NCBI GenBank assembly: GCA_021845465.1 | Contig: JAKBRL010000017.1 | Coordinates: 1-23,039 of the forward strand | Length of the DNA: 23,039 bases | Origin: Microcaldota archaeon | Lineage (GTDB): Archaea; Micrarchaeota; Micrarchaeia; Micrarchaeales; CABMGC01 | Reading direction: 5' to 3' | Shown: in pieces, positions 1 through 6,476 of the stretch | Layout of the letters: each line of letters begins with the position of its first letter | Position numbering within the stretch: the stretch's first letter is position 1 | The notes under the pieces: model-generated | Database searches by the model: none | Told to the model about the DNA's origin: nothing | The model's input: the letters and a program-made list of their open reading frames with translations, nothing else | Program-made: the position numbers and the translations under genes

Positions 1-200
1 AGAAGCAGATTGTAGAGTTCCTTTGAAAGGAACATCTGCCTGTTTAGCGTTTCCTTCTCTTCCTTTGAAGGATATGCACGATATTTATACGCAGTTTTCA
101 TGACAACCACATTTATTACGCCATTAAAAGTTATACGTATTTTGTTTCCGCATTCGCTTTCATCTCCCGTCTTAAGGATGGGAGTTTTCCCGCTATGCAT
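1..200 (-). CDS. tnpB: TnpB (IS200/IS605 OrfB), N-terminal part, cut by window edge
   Basis: The minus strand encodes the typical TnpB N-terminus from the ATG at 101-99: it begins MKTAYKYRAYPSKEEKE and continues with a KELYN motif. These Y-K-[FY]-R-x-YP and LYN signatures mark the N-terminus of IS200/IS605 TnpB, an RNA-guided nuclease encoded by transposons. The RuvC and zinc-finger parts lie outside the window, so intactness cannot be judged. The frame stays open upstream to another ATG at 200-198, giving 33 extra residues without family similarity, so the ATG at 101 is the better start. The sequence differs from the second TnpB of the window (19438-20664), so it is not a copy of that element. 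An AT-rich TATA-like stretch lies at 200-211. The family call is fairly sure; boundaries are not. Confidence 0.72.
   Translation of the reverse strand, partial: MHSGKTPILKTGDESECGNKIRITFNGVINVVVMKTAYKYRAYPSKEEKETLNRQMFLSKELYNLL
164..184. repeat. Inverted repeat upstream of partial tnpB
   Basis: CTCCCGTC (164-171) and GATGGGAG (177-184) form an 8-bp stem with one G-U pair on the plus strand around a 5-nt loop. It lies 63 nt upstream of the family-like TnpB start. Subterminal hairpins are normal at IS200/IS605 ends, so this may be the left-end structure of the element whose gene runs off the window. That role is inference. Confidence 0.4.
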
Positions 201-313
201 TTATAATATAATGAAATATGTCTGAAGCCATGGTATTCGGATATATTTTATGTATTCTGAGAATTGCTTATTTTGGTGCGCCTTTCTTTGGAGGATTCTA
301 ACTCACTGTTCTG

Positions 314-1870
314 CTACATTATATTTAATGCGGTCCATCTTATAAATTTCTTTATCCTTATATAGAAAGAATTAGTATTTCTTTTGACATCTTTTATCAT
401 TGGTTTATATCTTGTCTTCTCCTCTGCTGTGAGTTTGCCTTCCTTCACCACAGTCTGTTTTTTCCCATCCACTATGCTTGTCTCTGTTTTGCTTATAACC
501 TCTTTCTTCATTTGTGCATACCATTCATCAAGGCTGTTCCCGTGTTTTTTTATCATTCTTAGAAAGTCTTTCATGACAATCTTTCTTCTCTTTCCTGTAC
601 GATCCTCCTCTGCTGCTGGAATCAGTGCTGCTTTGTCACATATCTCTTCTATATCTGCCTGTGAAAAACCGATTGTTGCCCTTGCAAGCCTGCCAAAATT
701 TATGTTTTTTATAGGCATCTTTCTTGTATTATATATGAATGCCTGCCTTCTTGATTTGAAGTCTGGAGGTGGTACATATATAGACTCCCCAAAACGTTTG
801 CTTCTCTTAAGTGCTGAGTCTATATCCCAGGGCTGGTTTGTAGCGCCTATTACAAATATACCTTCAGGATTCTTCTCTACACCGTCAAGTTCCTGAAGAA
901 ACTGGTTTACAGCCATTCTCATTGTACTCGATTGTTCGCCGCCGCCTCCGCCGCCGTTTCTCTTCATACCTAAAGCGTCTATCTCGTCAAAGAAGATTAT
1001 TACAGGAGTGTTTGCCCTTGCCTGCTCGAATATGGCATGCATGTTTTTTTCAGTATTTCCGGCATACATGTCCACTATCTCATTTATCCTTGCTATTATA
1101 ACGTTGGATTTTGTCTCGCCTGCTATCGCATTTACAAGATAGGTTTTTCCGTTTCCAGGAGGGCCGTAGAAAATTACGCCTAGACCGAGCTTCTTTCCGT
1201 AGACTTTCAGGAGTTCAGGCTTTCTTATTGCCAGAATTATGTTTTCGTAGATGAGCTTCTTCTGATCCTCCATGCCTACTACGTCATTGAAGGTTATTTT
1301 TGATTTGTGGAAACGCACCTTCTTTATCTGGCCTTCCTGAATCTCTGTCTTGTCTGACGATACCGCATTGTTGTTTCCAGATGTTGAAGACATCTGAACC
1401 TGCTGCTGGGGTGATGGTGCGCTTGTTGAAGGAGATGCAAGCCTTGCATTTACCTGCTCAAGTCTGGCCTTTGCCTGTTCGTAATTTGGATTCTTGCTTA
1501 ATGACTTTTCATACCACTCCTTTGCGCCTTGGAGGTCATTCTGATATTCTGCTATTATGCCCATAACGTATGGGGCATCATAGCTGTCAGGCTCCATGTC
1601 GAGCACATGTTCTGCGTCTCTTGTAGCGTCGGTATAATTGTTCAGTATAGCGTATGACAATGCCCTGTTAAAGTATGCGCTGGCGTAGTCGGGGTCTTCG
1701 TTTATTGCCCTAGAGTACATAACTATGGCTTCGTCAAATTTATTTTCTTCGAAGGCCTTTCCTCCCTGAGTATAGAACTCTTTTGCCTTAGGATTCTTTG
1801 TTCCTTCGGATTTTGGTTTATTGCCGGAACTTGATTCTTGCTGTTCTGTTCCTGCCTGTTGGTCAGCCAT
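314..1870 (-). CDS. AAA+ ATPase with N-terminal TPR repeats (Cdc48/Vps4-like module)
   Basis: 518 residues. Three TPR repeats occupy about 31-132 (for example GGKAFEENKFDEAIVMYSRA), followed by a Ser/Gln/Asn-rich linker (145-185) and one AAA+ domain (about 190-445). The domain has Walker A GPPGNGKT (236-243), Walker B IIFFDEID (291-298), sensor-1 Asn345 in IGATNQP, and a second region of homology with both expected arginines (R356, R359), so it should hydrolyse ATP and assemble as a ring. A Gly-rich loop (306-311) follows Walker B. The TPRs probably bind a partner or substrate in place of the usual Cdc48 N-domain or Vps4 MIT domain; that is inference. A TATA-like box at 1891-1900 is centred 26 nt from the ATG, which supports this start and a leaderless mRNA. 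It could be an unfoldase or a membrane-remodelling ATPase; the sequence does not decide. Confidence 0.88.
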   Translation of the reverse strand: MADQQAGTEQQESSSGNKPKSEGTKNPKAKEFYTQGGKAFEENKFDEAIVMYSRAINEDPDYASAYFNRALSYAILNNYTDATRDAEHVLDMEPDSYDAPYVMGIIAEYQNDLQGAKEWYEKSLSKNPNYEQAKARLEQVNARLASPSTSAPSPQQQVQMSSTSGNNNAVSSDKTEIQEGQIKKVRFHKSKITFNDVVGMEDQKKLIYENIILAIRKPELLKVYGKKLGLGVIFYGPPGNGKTYLVNAIAGETKSNVIIARINEIVDMYAGNTEKNMHAIFEQARANTPVIIFFDEIDALGMKRNGGGGGGEQSSTMRMAVNQFLQELDGVEKNPEGIFVIGATNQPWDIDSALKRSKRFGESIYVPPPDFKSRRQAFIYNTRKMPIKNINFGRLARATIGFSQADIEEICDKAALIPAAEEDRTGKRRKIVMKDFLRMIKKHGNSLDEWYAQMKKEVISKTETSIVDGKKQTVVKEGKLTAEEKTRYKPMIKDVKRNTNSFYIRIKKFIRWTALNIM

Positions 1871-1890
1871 GATTAGTTATGGAAAATTTC

Positions 1891-1900
1891 ATATTTATAT
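1891..1900 (-). promoter_or_regulatory. TATA box of the TPR-AAA+ gene
   Basis: Minus-strand ATATAAATAT is centred about 26 nt upstream of the ATG at 1870, the usual archaeal TATA-to-start-site distance. The transcript would begin at or next to the start codon. Confidence 0.6.
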
Positions 1901-1978
1901 CCTTTGGCTTTTTTCCTGTGTTAAAGGTATGTATATATCTGCCTCTGAAAGCTTAGTTTCCCATAAAGCAATAAATAA

Positions 1979-2000
1979 ATTACACTAGGATTACACTAGA
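1979..2000 (+). repeat. Tandem 11-bp direct repeat upstream of the small membrane ORF
   Basis: ATTACACTAGG (1979-1989) is followed directly by ATTACACTAGA (1990-2000). The pair sits between an AT-rich TATA-like stretch (AATAAATAAATT, 1969-1980) and the ATG at 2015. Its position near a transcription start suggests a regulator site, but nothing more can be said from one example. Confidence 0.45.
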
Positions 2001-2014
2001 TTATTATTCAAGAG

Positions 2015-2266
2015 ATGATGTTGATGTCGCTAAGGAGCTTAATAAAGAACCAATGGTGGTGGGCTGTTGTGCTTGTGCTGTGGGTGTTTGAGTTTCTTGG
2101 GGTATTTGTGATAACAAATATTCAGACGGGACAGACAGTAGACTTGGGTTTTCTGCCAGTCTTGACCTTAACCCTCCTAATTCTTGTGGCGAAGGCAGTG
2201 GAGTATTTAACACGGCCTGCCTCAGTTGCTCGGCAGGCTGTGCGGCATACCGACAAGAAAGCTTAG
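2015..2266 (+). CDS. Small two-helix membrane protein (hypothetical)
   Basis: 83 residues starting with a run of Met codons (ATG ATG TTG ATG). Two hydrophobic segments are visible: about 14-33 (after a WWW) and about 45-65 (LPVLTLTLLILVAKAVEYL). They are separated by a short polar loop (NIQTGQTVD) and followed by a basic tail ending in DKKA. This is a plausible helical hairpin in the membrane. I recognise no family. A fully overlapping antisense frame (2285-2004, GTG start, 93 residues, rich in Gln, Ser and Pro) is also open. Hydrophobic codons read backwards often give Gln/Lys/Asn-rich peptides, so the antisense frame could be a shadow, or the reverse could hold. I prefer the plus strand because of the TATA-like stretch at 1969-1980 and the coherent membrane pattern. 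Confidence 0.42.
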   Translation: MMLMSLRSLIKNQWWWAVVLVLWVFEFLGVFVITNIQTGQTVDLGFLPVLTLTLLILVAKAVEYLTRPASVARQAVRHTDKKA

Positions 2267-2424
2267 CAACTCGAGATCCTTCCACCTGTAAACGGTGTGA
2301 GATTTTCCGCTTACTTTATTAATCGTTGTGTTTGTAGCATTCTTTTTGAACTTAGTTCTTATCCTTTGTTGATGTTTGTGCTGTTGGAATTGCAGGTTAT
2401 TGCTATTCTTTGCACAGCTTTGCT

Positions 2425-2433
2425 AATTTATAC
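2425..2433 (+). promoter_or_regulatory. TATA box of the M16 peptidase gene
   Basis: AATTTATAC is centred 26 nt upstream of the ATG at 2455. This supports that ATG over an in-frame upstream start at 2410 and implies a leaderless mRNA. Confidence 0.55.
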
Positions 2434-2454
2434 TTTGCCGTAAATAAGAGAGTT

Positions 2455-3690
2455 ATGGAGAATACAGTATCTAAAACGCTCGATAATGGGCTTAAAGTAA
2501 GCGTGCATCCTTTCCCGGGACTTGAGACAACAGCTGTCTGCTTTGGAGTGAAGTTTGGATCTATAGATGAAGAGCCTAGGATAAACGGTGCCGCGCATTT
2601 TCTCGAGCATATGCTCTTCAAAGGAACAAAGAATAGAACTTGGAAGGAGATAGATGACCAGCTTAAGGAGCTTGGGGTAAGATATAATGCGACTACAGAC
2701 CATGAAACCACCCTTTATTTTATGCAGTCATACAAGAATTATTTTGGCAAAACAATGGAGATACTTTCAGATATGGTAAACAACTCCACGATTCCAGAAG
2801 ATGAATTTGAGCTTGAGAGGGGACCTATCATCAATGAGAATATGATGCACCACGATAACCCCAGGTATATGATATCCGACTACATACCAAGAGTTCTTTA
2901 CAAGAAACATCCTGCAAAGATGTCAGTGGGAGGGGATAATGAAAAGACTATAAGAAACACTAAAAGGGATGATCTTGCGCGCATATACGAAAGATATTAT
3001 ACTCCGAAGAATTCCATGCTTTCCATATACGGAGGGATAAGCAGTAAGGAGGCTTTTTCGCTTGCTGAAAGATATTTTGGAGTTATGGAAAGAGAGTACA
3101 GAAGGCTTAAAAGAAGGCCTGCAATGGAAAAACCGGTTAAGAGATCAATAACCATAGAAAGGAAAGGGATACGCCAGGCCAGAATTGGTGTGGGATTTTT
3201 ATGTAAGGAGTATTCTAAAAGGAATATTGACGAGTTTATTGCCCTTAATCTGGCAGAGCGTTATATTGGAGATAAGCTTTTTGAAGAGATTAGAGAGAAA
3301 AAGGGGCTTTCTTATGACCCGATGGCTTCCTATAATTCTTATAGCACTTTTGGGTTCATAGCTGGAGTGGCAGGAGTAGAGCCCAAGAATTATAGTGCGG
3401 CTTTGAAGATTATGATTGGTGAGTTTGAGAAACTTCAGAATGGAGAGGTAGACAAAAAGGAATTTGAGCGAACTAAGAAGTCATTGAGCGTTGGAACAAG
3501 GATAGTTCGCGAGGATACGCTTAGTATGGCAGTTGCAATGGCTGATTACGAGTTGATGTATGGAGGAGATAAGCTTCTTGATAGACTGCCAGAACTCTAT
3601 TCGGAGGCGAATATCAACGATTTTATGAAGTATCTTGATAGATATATAGACATCGATAAGTGCGGGACTGTATTTTTGAAGCCTGAATGA
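2455..3690 (+). CDS. M16 family zinc metallopeptidase
   Basis: 411 residues from the ATG at 2455. The inverted zinc motif HxxEH is present as HFLEH (48-52), and the third zinc ligand is Glu128 in the INENM stretch, at the spacing known for M16. The N-terminal half (residues 1-210) is the catalytic clan ME fold. The C-terminal half carries the Arg/Tyr-containing region EKKGLSYDPMASY, typical of the second M16 domain. The family degrades peptides or processes precursors (mitochondrial processing peptidase, PqqF, bacterial M16B). Intact zinc ligands indicate an active enzyme rather than a structural subunit. No signal peptide is visible, so it is probably cytosolic. The frame is open upstream to 2410, but those 15 residues do not match the family and the TATA box fits the later ATG. 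A T-rich run follows the stop. Confidence 0.9.
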   Translation: MENTVSKTLDNGLKVSVHPFPGLETTAVCFGVKFGSIDEEPRINGAAHFLEHMLFKGTKNRTWKEIDDQLKELGVRYNATTDHETTLYFMQSYKNYFGKTMEILSDMVNNSTIPEDEFELERGPIINENMMHHDNPRYMISDYIPRVLYKKHPAKMSVGGDNEKTIRNTKRDDLARIYERYYTPKNSMLSIYGGISSKEAFSLAERYFGVMEREYRRLKRRPAMEKPVKRSITIERKGIRQARIGVGFLCKEYSKRNIDEFIALNLAERYIGDKLFEEIREKKGLSYDPMASYNSYSTFGFIAGVAGVEPKNYSAALKIMIGEFEKLQNGEVDKKEFERTKKSLSVGTRIVREDTLSMAVAMADYELMYGGDKLLDRLPELYSEANINDFMKYLDRYIDIDKCGTVFLKPE

Positions 3691-3692
3691 CG

Positions 3693-3710
3693 TATTTTTT
3701 GATTTTTTAC
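3693..3710 (+). terminator. Poly-T terminator after the M16 gene
   Basis: Two runs of six T residues follow the stop codon at 3690, within a T-rich stretch. Archaeal RNA polymerase commonly terminates at such T-rich tracts without a hairpin. Confidence 0.4.
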
Positions 3711-3758
3711 TTCTGTTGTATAAAATCTTTTAGTCTAAAATCGGCATACATAAATCAG

Positions 3759-3767
3759 TTATATAAA
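3759..3767 (+). promoter_or_regulatory. TATA box of the ferredoxin-parvulin operon
   Basis: TTATATAAA is centred at about 3763. The expected start near 3789 leaves a short leader containing AGGTG (3791-3795), a Shine-Dalgarno match six nt before the ATG at 3802. This unit therefore appears leadered, unlike several neighbours. Confidence 0.5.
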
Positions 3768-3801
3768 CTTTTCCAGAGCAAGTATATTTTAGGTGTGAAA
3801 A

Positions 3802-4158
3802 ATGCAAGTTTATGTAGAAAAGCCTAAGTGTACTGGATGTTCGCATTGCTTTGATGTCTGCCCTGTGGCAGTTTTCCAGATGAAAGACAGAGAGAGCCCT
3901 GATGTAAATAATGATGCTGCTCCTGAAGACCAGAAATGGAAGGGAAGCCATCTTCCTGAGGTCACAGCAAAATGGGCTAATGTGCAGGATGGACATAAGC
4001 ACTTCGCAGAGAAGCATGAAGGAGGAAGCGGAGGGATATCAGTAGCTGTAGGAGGACCGTCATGCATACTCTGTCAGGCATGCCTAGTGGAATGTGAGGG
4101 AGAATGCATAGTCATAACTGACGATTCCAACAACGTTTACAGATCCGTATACAAGTGA
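3802..4158 (+). CDS. Ferredoxin-like protein, two [4Fe-4S] clusters
   Basis: 118 residues with two cluster motifs: [12 protein letters not shown] (10-21), a full CxxCxxCxxxCP, and [11 protein letters not shown] near residues 89-99, followed by one more Cys (EGEC). The motifs are separated by a hydrophilic insert of about 65 residues rich in His, Lys, Glu and Gly, much longer than in ordinary 2[4Fe-4S] ferredoxins of 55-80 residues. The protein should act as a soluble electron carrier; partner enzymes are not encoded nearby. The parvulin gene starts 4 nt after the stop, so the two are probably co-transcribed. Archaeal ferredoxins with inserts between clusters exist, for example zinc-containing ones with His ligands. 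The His residues of this insert (HKHFAEKHE) could bind a metal, which is inference. Confidence 0.85.
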   Translation: MQVYVEKPKCTGCSHCFDVCPVAVFQMKDRESPDVNNDAAPEDQKWKGSHLPEVTAKWANVQDGHKHFAEKHEGGSGGISVAVGGPSCILCQACLVECEGECIVITDDSNNVYRSVYK

Positions 4159-4162
4159 TTAT

Positions 4163-4438
4163 ATGTCGGGCAAAATAAGATGCTCACATATACTTGTGAA
4201 AAATAAAGCCACAGCGGAAGAGATTCTTGCAAAGCTTAAGAATGGAGAGGACTTTGCCAAGCTGGCAGGAGAGTATTCTATTGACGGATCAAGAAGGAGG
4301 GGAGGAGACCTTGGTGAATTTCAAAGAGGAGTTATGGTAAGGGAATTTGAGGATGCCGCCTTCTCTCTGCAGAAAGGCGAGATTTCCGGAATAGTGAAAA
4401 CCCAGTTCGGTTATCATATTATCAAGCGACTGGAATGA
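4163..4438 (+). CDS. Parvulin-type peptidyl-prolyl cis-trans isomerase (single domain)
   Basis: 91 residues, the length of a minimal parvulin such as E. coli PpiC (Par10), with nothing else attached. The family pattern is complete: SHILV (8-12), [27 protein letters not shown] and the C-terminal FGYHIIK. Both core histidines of the SHILV and YHIIK motifs are present. The active-site cysteine of PpiC/Pin1 appears replaced by Asp in SIDGS; Asp at this site is known in active parvulins. It should catalyse proline isomerisation in the cytosol, as no signal peptide is seen. It follows the ferredoxin gene after 4 nt and ends 15 nt before the convergent hydrolase gene. Confidence 0.9.
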   Translation: MSGKIRCSHILVKNKATAEEILAKLKNGEDFAKLAGEYSIDGSRRRGGDLGEFQRGVMVREFEDAAFSLQKGEISGIVKTQFGYHIIKRLE

Positions 4439-4453
4439 TGCGTATATCTGGAA

Positions 4454-5623
4454 TCAGCTTTTTGCTTTTCTGAATATCCTGTTTATCTGCTCGATTAACT
4501 GGTAGATTAAGGCGAAGGTCTTTCTTTCCGGCTTCGCTTTTTCTTCTTCTGTTTTTTCAATAAGCCCGAATAATCCGATCATATTTTTCATCATTACTTC
4601 ATTAAGATATCCTGGATTCTGATATAATTGATGGCCTACGCCATGGAATGCTGTGAGTCTTGTTGAGGTACCCTTTGCTTTAACAGTATTATAAGCATTA
4701 TGCGTGTTCCTGAATGGAATTATAGGATCTTTTGGATCATGATAGAAGAATATATGCCGTATATTTTCAGATAGAGTTGGAAGGGAGTCGCTGTAATCTG
4801 TCCTCATGGGGGCGCCTCTGAGTGCCTCTAATAAAGGAGTTTTGACTTGGTCGCTTAGCCATTCCAATGAAGATTTATCTATCGTGGCCATATATGAAAT
4901 AAGATACTCTATATTGTTCTCTACCTCACGGTCCAGATGGCCCAGGTAAGAAAATATCTTTTTAATGGGTTTTCCTATATGTTCATTCGTAGCGAGAGAT
5001 ATCCCGGTCTTGCTTATTGTGGGATTGCGAAGGGCAAGGGAGGCAACAGTTCCAAGCCTGTATGGTTTAAGGCCGAAAGGACACATGAGATGCAAGGAGT
5101 CTATATTTTCAGGGTGGTCAAGAGCATAGCCTATGGATACAGCTCCGCCCATTGAAATTCCTGCAAGATGCATCTTCTGGATGCTAAGGCGATTTATGAA
5201 TTCAGGCATGAATGCTTTTACAAGATATTCATGGGTAACCTGCTCGGGTTTGTGGCTCTCTCCGAATCCAGGTAGATCTGGAGCGATAATATGGAAGCGC
5301 TCTGAGAGGGGAGCTATTTTTCTCCTGTGCTGCTTATTTCTCTGCCTGGGATTTGGATTTGGCATTTCTCCTCCGTCTATATTTCTGTACCAGACTGTTT
5401 TGTTGCTTGCAATCCCGTGTATCAATAGAAGAGTGGGGTTGCCAGGAGATCCTGCCTCTACATAACTTATATTTAGACCGTTCACATCGATTGTTTTTTC
5501 AACTTTTTGCTTGAATAAATCGCTCTTTCTGGTTTCTTCAGTTGAAGAAATATTACTGGTTTGTTGGGAAGGTCTTCTGACGTCAAGAAGTAGTAAAGAG
5601 GGTTTCTTTGTAAAAAATACCAT
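4454..5623 (-). CDS. Alpha/beta hydrolase
   Basis: 389 residues. After a polar N-terminal extension (1-42) comes a canonical alpha/beta hydrolase fold: oxyanion region LIHG (67-70), DLPGFGES (116-123), nucleophile elbow GISMGG with Ser157, acid residue Asp299 (or Asp296) in HDPKDP, and His331 in GVGHQL. The triad is complete, so it should be an active esterase, lipase or related hydrolase; the substrate cannot be read from sequence. A basic Asn/Pro/Gln/Arg insert (about 86-104) sits between the oxyanion strand and the next strand. The C-terminal 40 residues are basic and helical. The only in-frame ATG before the domain is at 5623, and a perfect palindrome overlaps it. The glycosyltransferase gene lies upstream on the same strand, 82 nt away. 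Confidence 0.87.
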   Translation of the reverse strand: MVFFTKKPSLLLLDVRRPSQQTSNISSTEETRKSDLFKQKVEKTIDVNGLNISYVEAGSPGNPTLLLIHGIASNKTVWYRNIDGGEMPNPNPRQRNKQHRRKIAPLSERFHIIAPDLPGFGESHKPEQVTHEYLVKAFMPEFINRLSIQKMHLAGISMGGAVSIGYALDHPENIDSLHLMCPFGLKPYRLGTVASLALRNPTISKTGISLATNEHIGKPIKKIFSYLGHLDREVENNIEYLISYMATIDKSSLEWLSDQVKTPLLEALRGAPMRTDYSDSLPTLSENIRHIFFYHDPKDPIIPFRNTHNAYNTVKAKGTSTRLTAFHGVGHQLYQNPGYLNEVMMKNMIGLFGLIEKTEEEKAKPERKTFALIYQLIEQINRIFRKAKS

Positions 5624-5642
5624 TTGCTATCAAATGGTATTT
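5615..5642. promoter_or_regulatory. Perfect 12-bp palindrome over the hydrolase start codon
   Basis: AAATACCATTTG (5615-5626), a 4-nt spacer, then CAAATGGTATTT (5631-5642). The hydrolase ATG (5623-5621) lies inside one arm. An AT-rich TATA-like stretch on the minus strand (about 5645-5662) would place the transcription start inside the palindrome. It could be an operator covering the start site or, if transcription begins further upstream, an RNA hairpin hiding the start codon. Confidence 0.6.
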
Positions 5643-5705
5643 GTTTTAATAAAATAAAAAGGTTTTGTACTGAGATTCTGTAGGAGTTTTGCGTTTTCGT
5701 TGGAA

Positions 5706-6377
5706 TTATTTGAAGATTATATGCGAGGCAACGCCTACTCCGTATGCAAATTTTGATTTTGCAAGTTTAGACTCGCCTTGCCGCCTTGGATAGTATTTTA
5801 TCGGTATTTCATCTACCTTGTAGCCTCTTTTTGCGAGTTCTATTGCAAAGAAGGCTATTCCAGCCCGATATGGCTTTACATATTTTATCTTCTCGAATGC
5901 GCTGCGTTTCATTACAAATAGCCCAGTTAAGACGTCATGTATTCTTGTATTATAAACGACATTGAATATGTTGGTCAGTATGGTATTTCCAGCTTGAAGA
6001 TATAGATTCATTGAGCCTTCTGAGAGCCCAGCGAGCCTGTTTCCCAGAACCATATCTGCCTTTTTTTCCAATATTAGACTTATGCCCCTGGTTATTCCGT
6101 TAAGTTCATGAGTACCGTCGGCATCTATGCTTGCAAGGATGGTTCCGTTTGCGGCTTTGAGCCCTGCCATTATTGCATTTTCTACGCCGCTGTCTCTCTG
6201 CCTTATCACTGTTGCGCCTGTTTTAAGAAGTTTTTTGTAATATGAATCGCTGCTTTTGTCGACTATTATTATCTCGGTGTTGCTGCCAAGAAGCTTTCTT
6301 ATGTCTTTTATTATTCTGAATATGCTGGCTTCATTTATTGTGGGTATTATTACGCTTATGCTTGGATTTTGTGCCAT
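5706..6377 (-). CDS. Family 2 glycosyltransferase (dolichyl-phosphate mannose synthase-like)
   Basis: 223 residues with a GT-A fold of the GT2 type: SVIIPTINEA (8-17) for nucleotide binding, IIIVDKSSD (37-44), a DxD metal site as Asp85-Ala-Asp87 in SIDADGTHE, GNRLAG (112-117), and TGLFVMKR (151-158). Length and motif order match soluble catalytic domains of dolichyl-phosphate mannose/glucose synthases, which transfer a sugar from GDP or UDP to a polyprenyl phosphate. There is no C-terminal membrane segment, so membrane contact would be peripheral. It ends 82 nt upstream of the hydrolase gene, on the same strand. Acceptor and sugar are not determined. Confidence 0.85.
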   Translation of the reverse strand: MAQNPSISVIIPTINEASIFRIIKDIRKLLGSNTEIIIVDKSSDSYYKKLLKTGATVIRQRDSGVENAIMAGLKAANGTILASIDADGTHELNGITRGISLILEKKADMVLGNRLAGLSEGSMNLYLQAGNTILTNIFNVVYNTRIHDVLTGLFVMKRSAFEKIKYVKPYRAGIAFFAIELAKRGYKVDEIPIKYYPRRQGESKLAKSKFAYGVGVASHIIFK

Positions 6378-6418
6378 GTAAGCCCGAATTTAAGTTTAGT
6401 ATTATCTTGTCGTGAAAG

Positions 6419-6428
6419 CCATTTATAG
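6419..6428 (+). promoter_or_regulatory. TATA-like box before the carbamate kinase gene
   Basis: CATTTATAG is centred near 6424, predicting transcription from about 6450. That leaves 8-9 nt before the CTG at 6459 or about 26 nt before the TTG at 6477. A weaker box (GGTTTATTC, 6441-6449) would favour the TTG. Confidence 0.4.
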
Positions 6429-6476
6429 CTTGCTATCAGTGGTTTATTCAGTGGTTTACTGAGATATCTTATAGCG

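Noticed and set aside
17..33. Perfect palindrome GTTCCTTT-G-AAAGGAAC
   Set aside because: It lies inside the tnpB coding region where it encodes conserved-looking residues; one short palindrome in coding sequence can occur by chance.
384..896. Long plus-strand open frame (170 codons) inside the TPR-AAA+ gene
   Set aside because: It lies antisense to a well-supported AAA+ gene, has no family similarity, and its composition is what the reverse of that gene gives.
2267..2454. Gap searched for a tRNA or small RNA
   Set aside because: CTCGAG resembles part of a T-loop, but no acceptor, D or anticodon stems could be paired around it.
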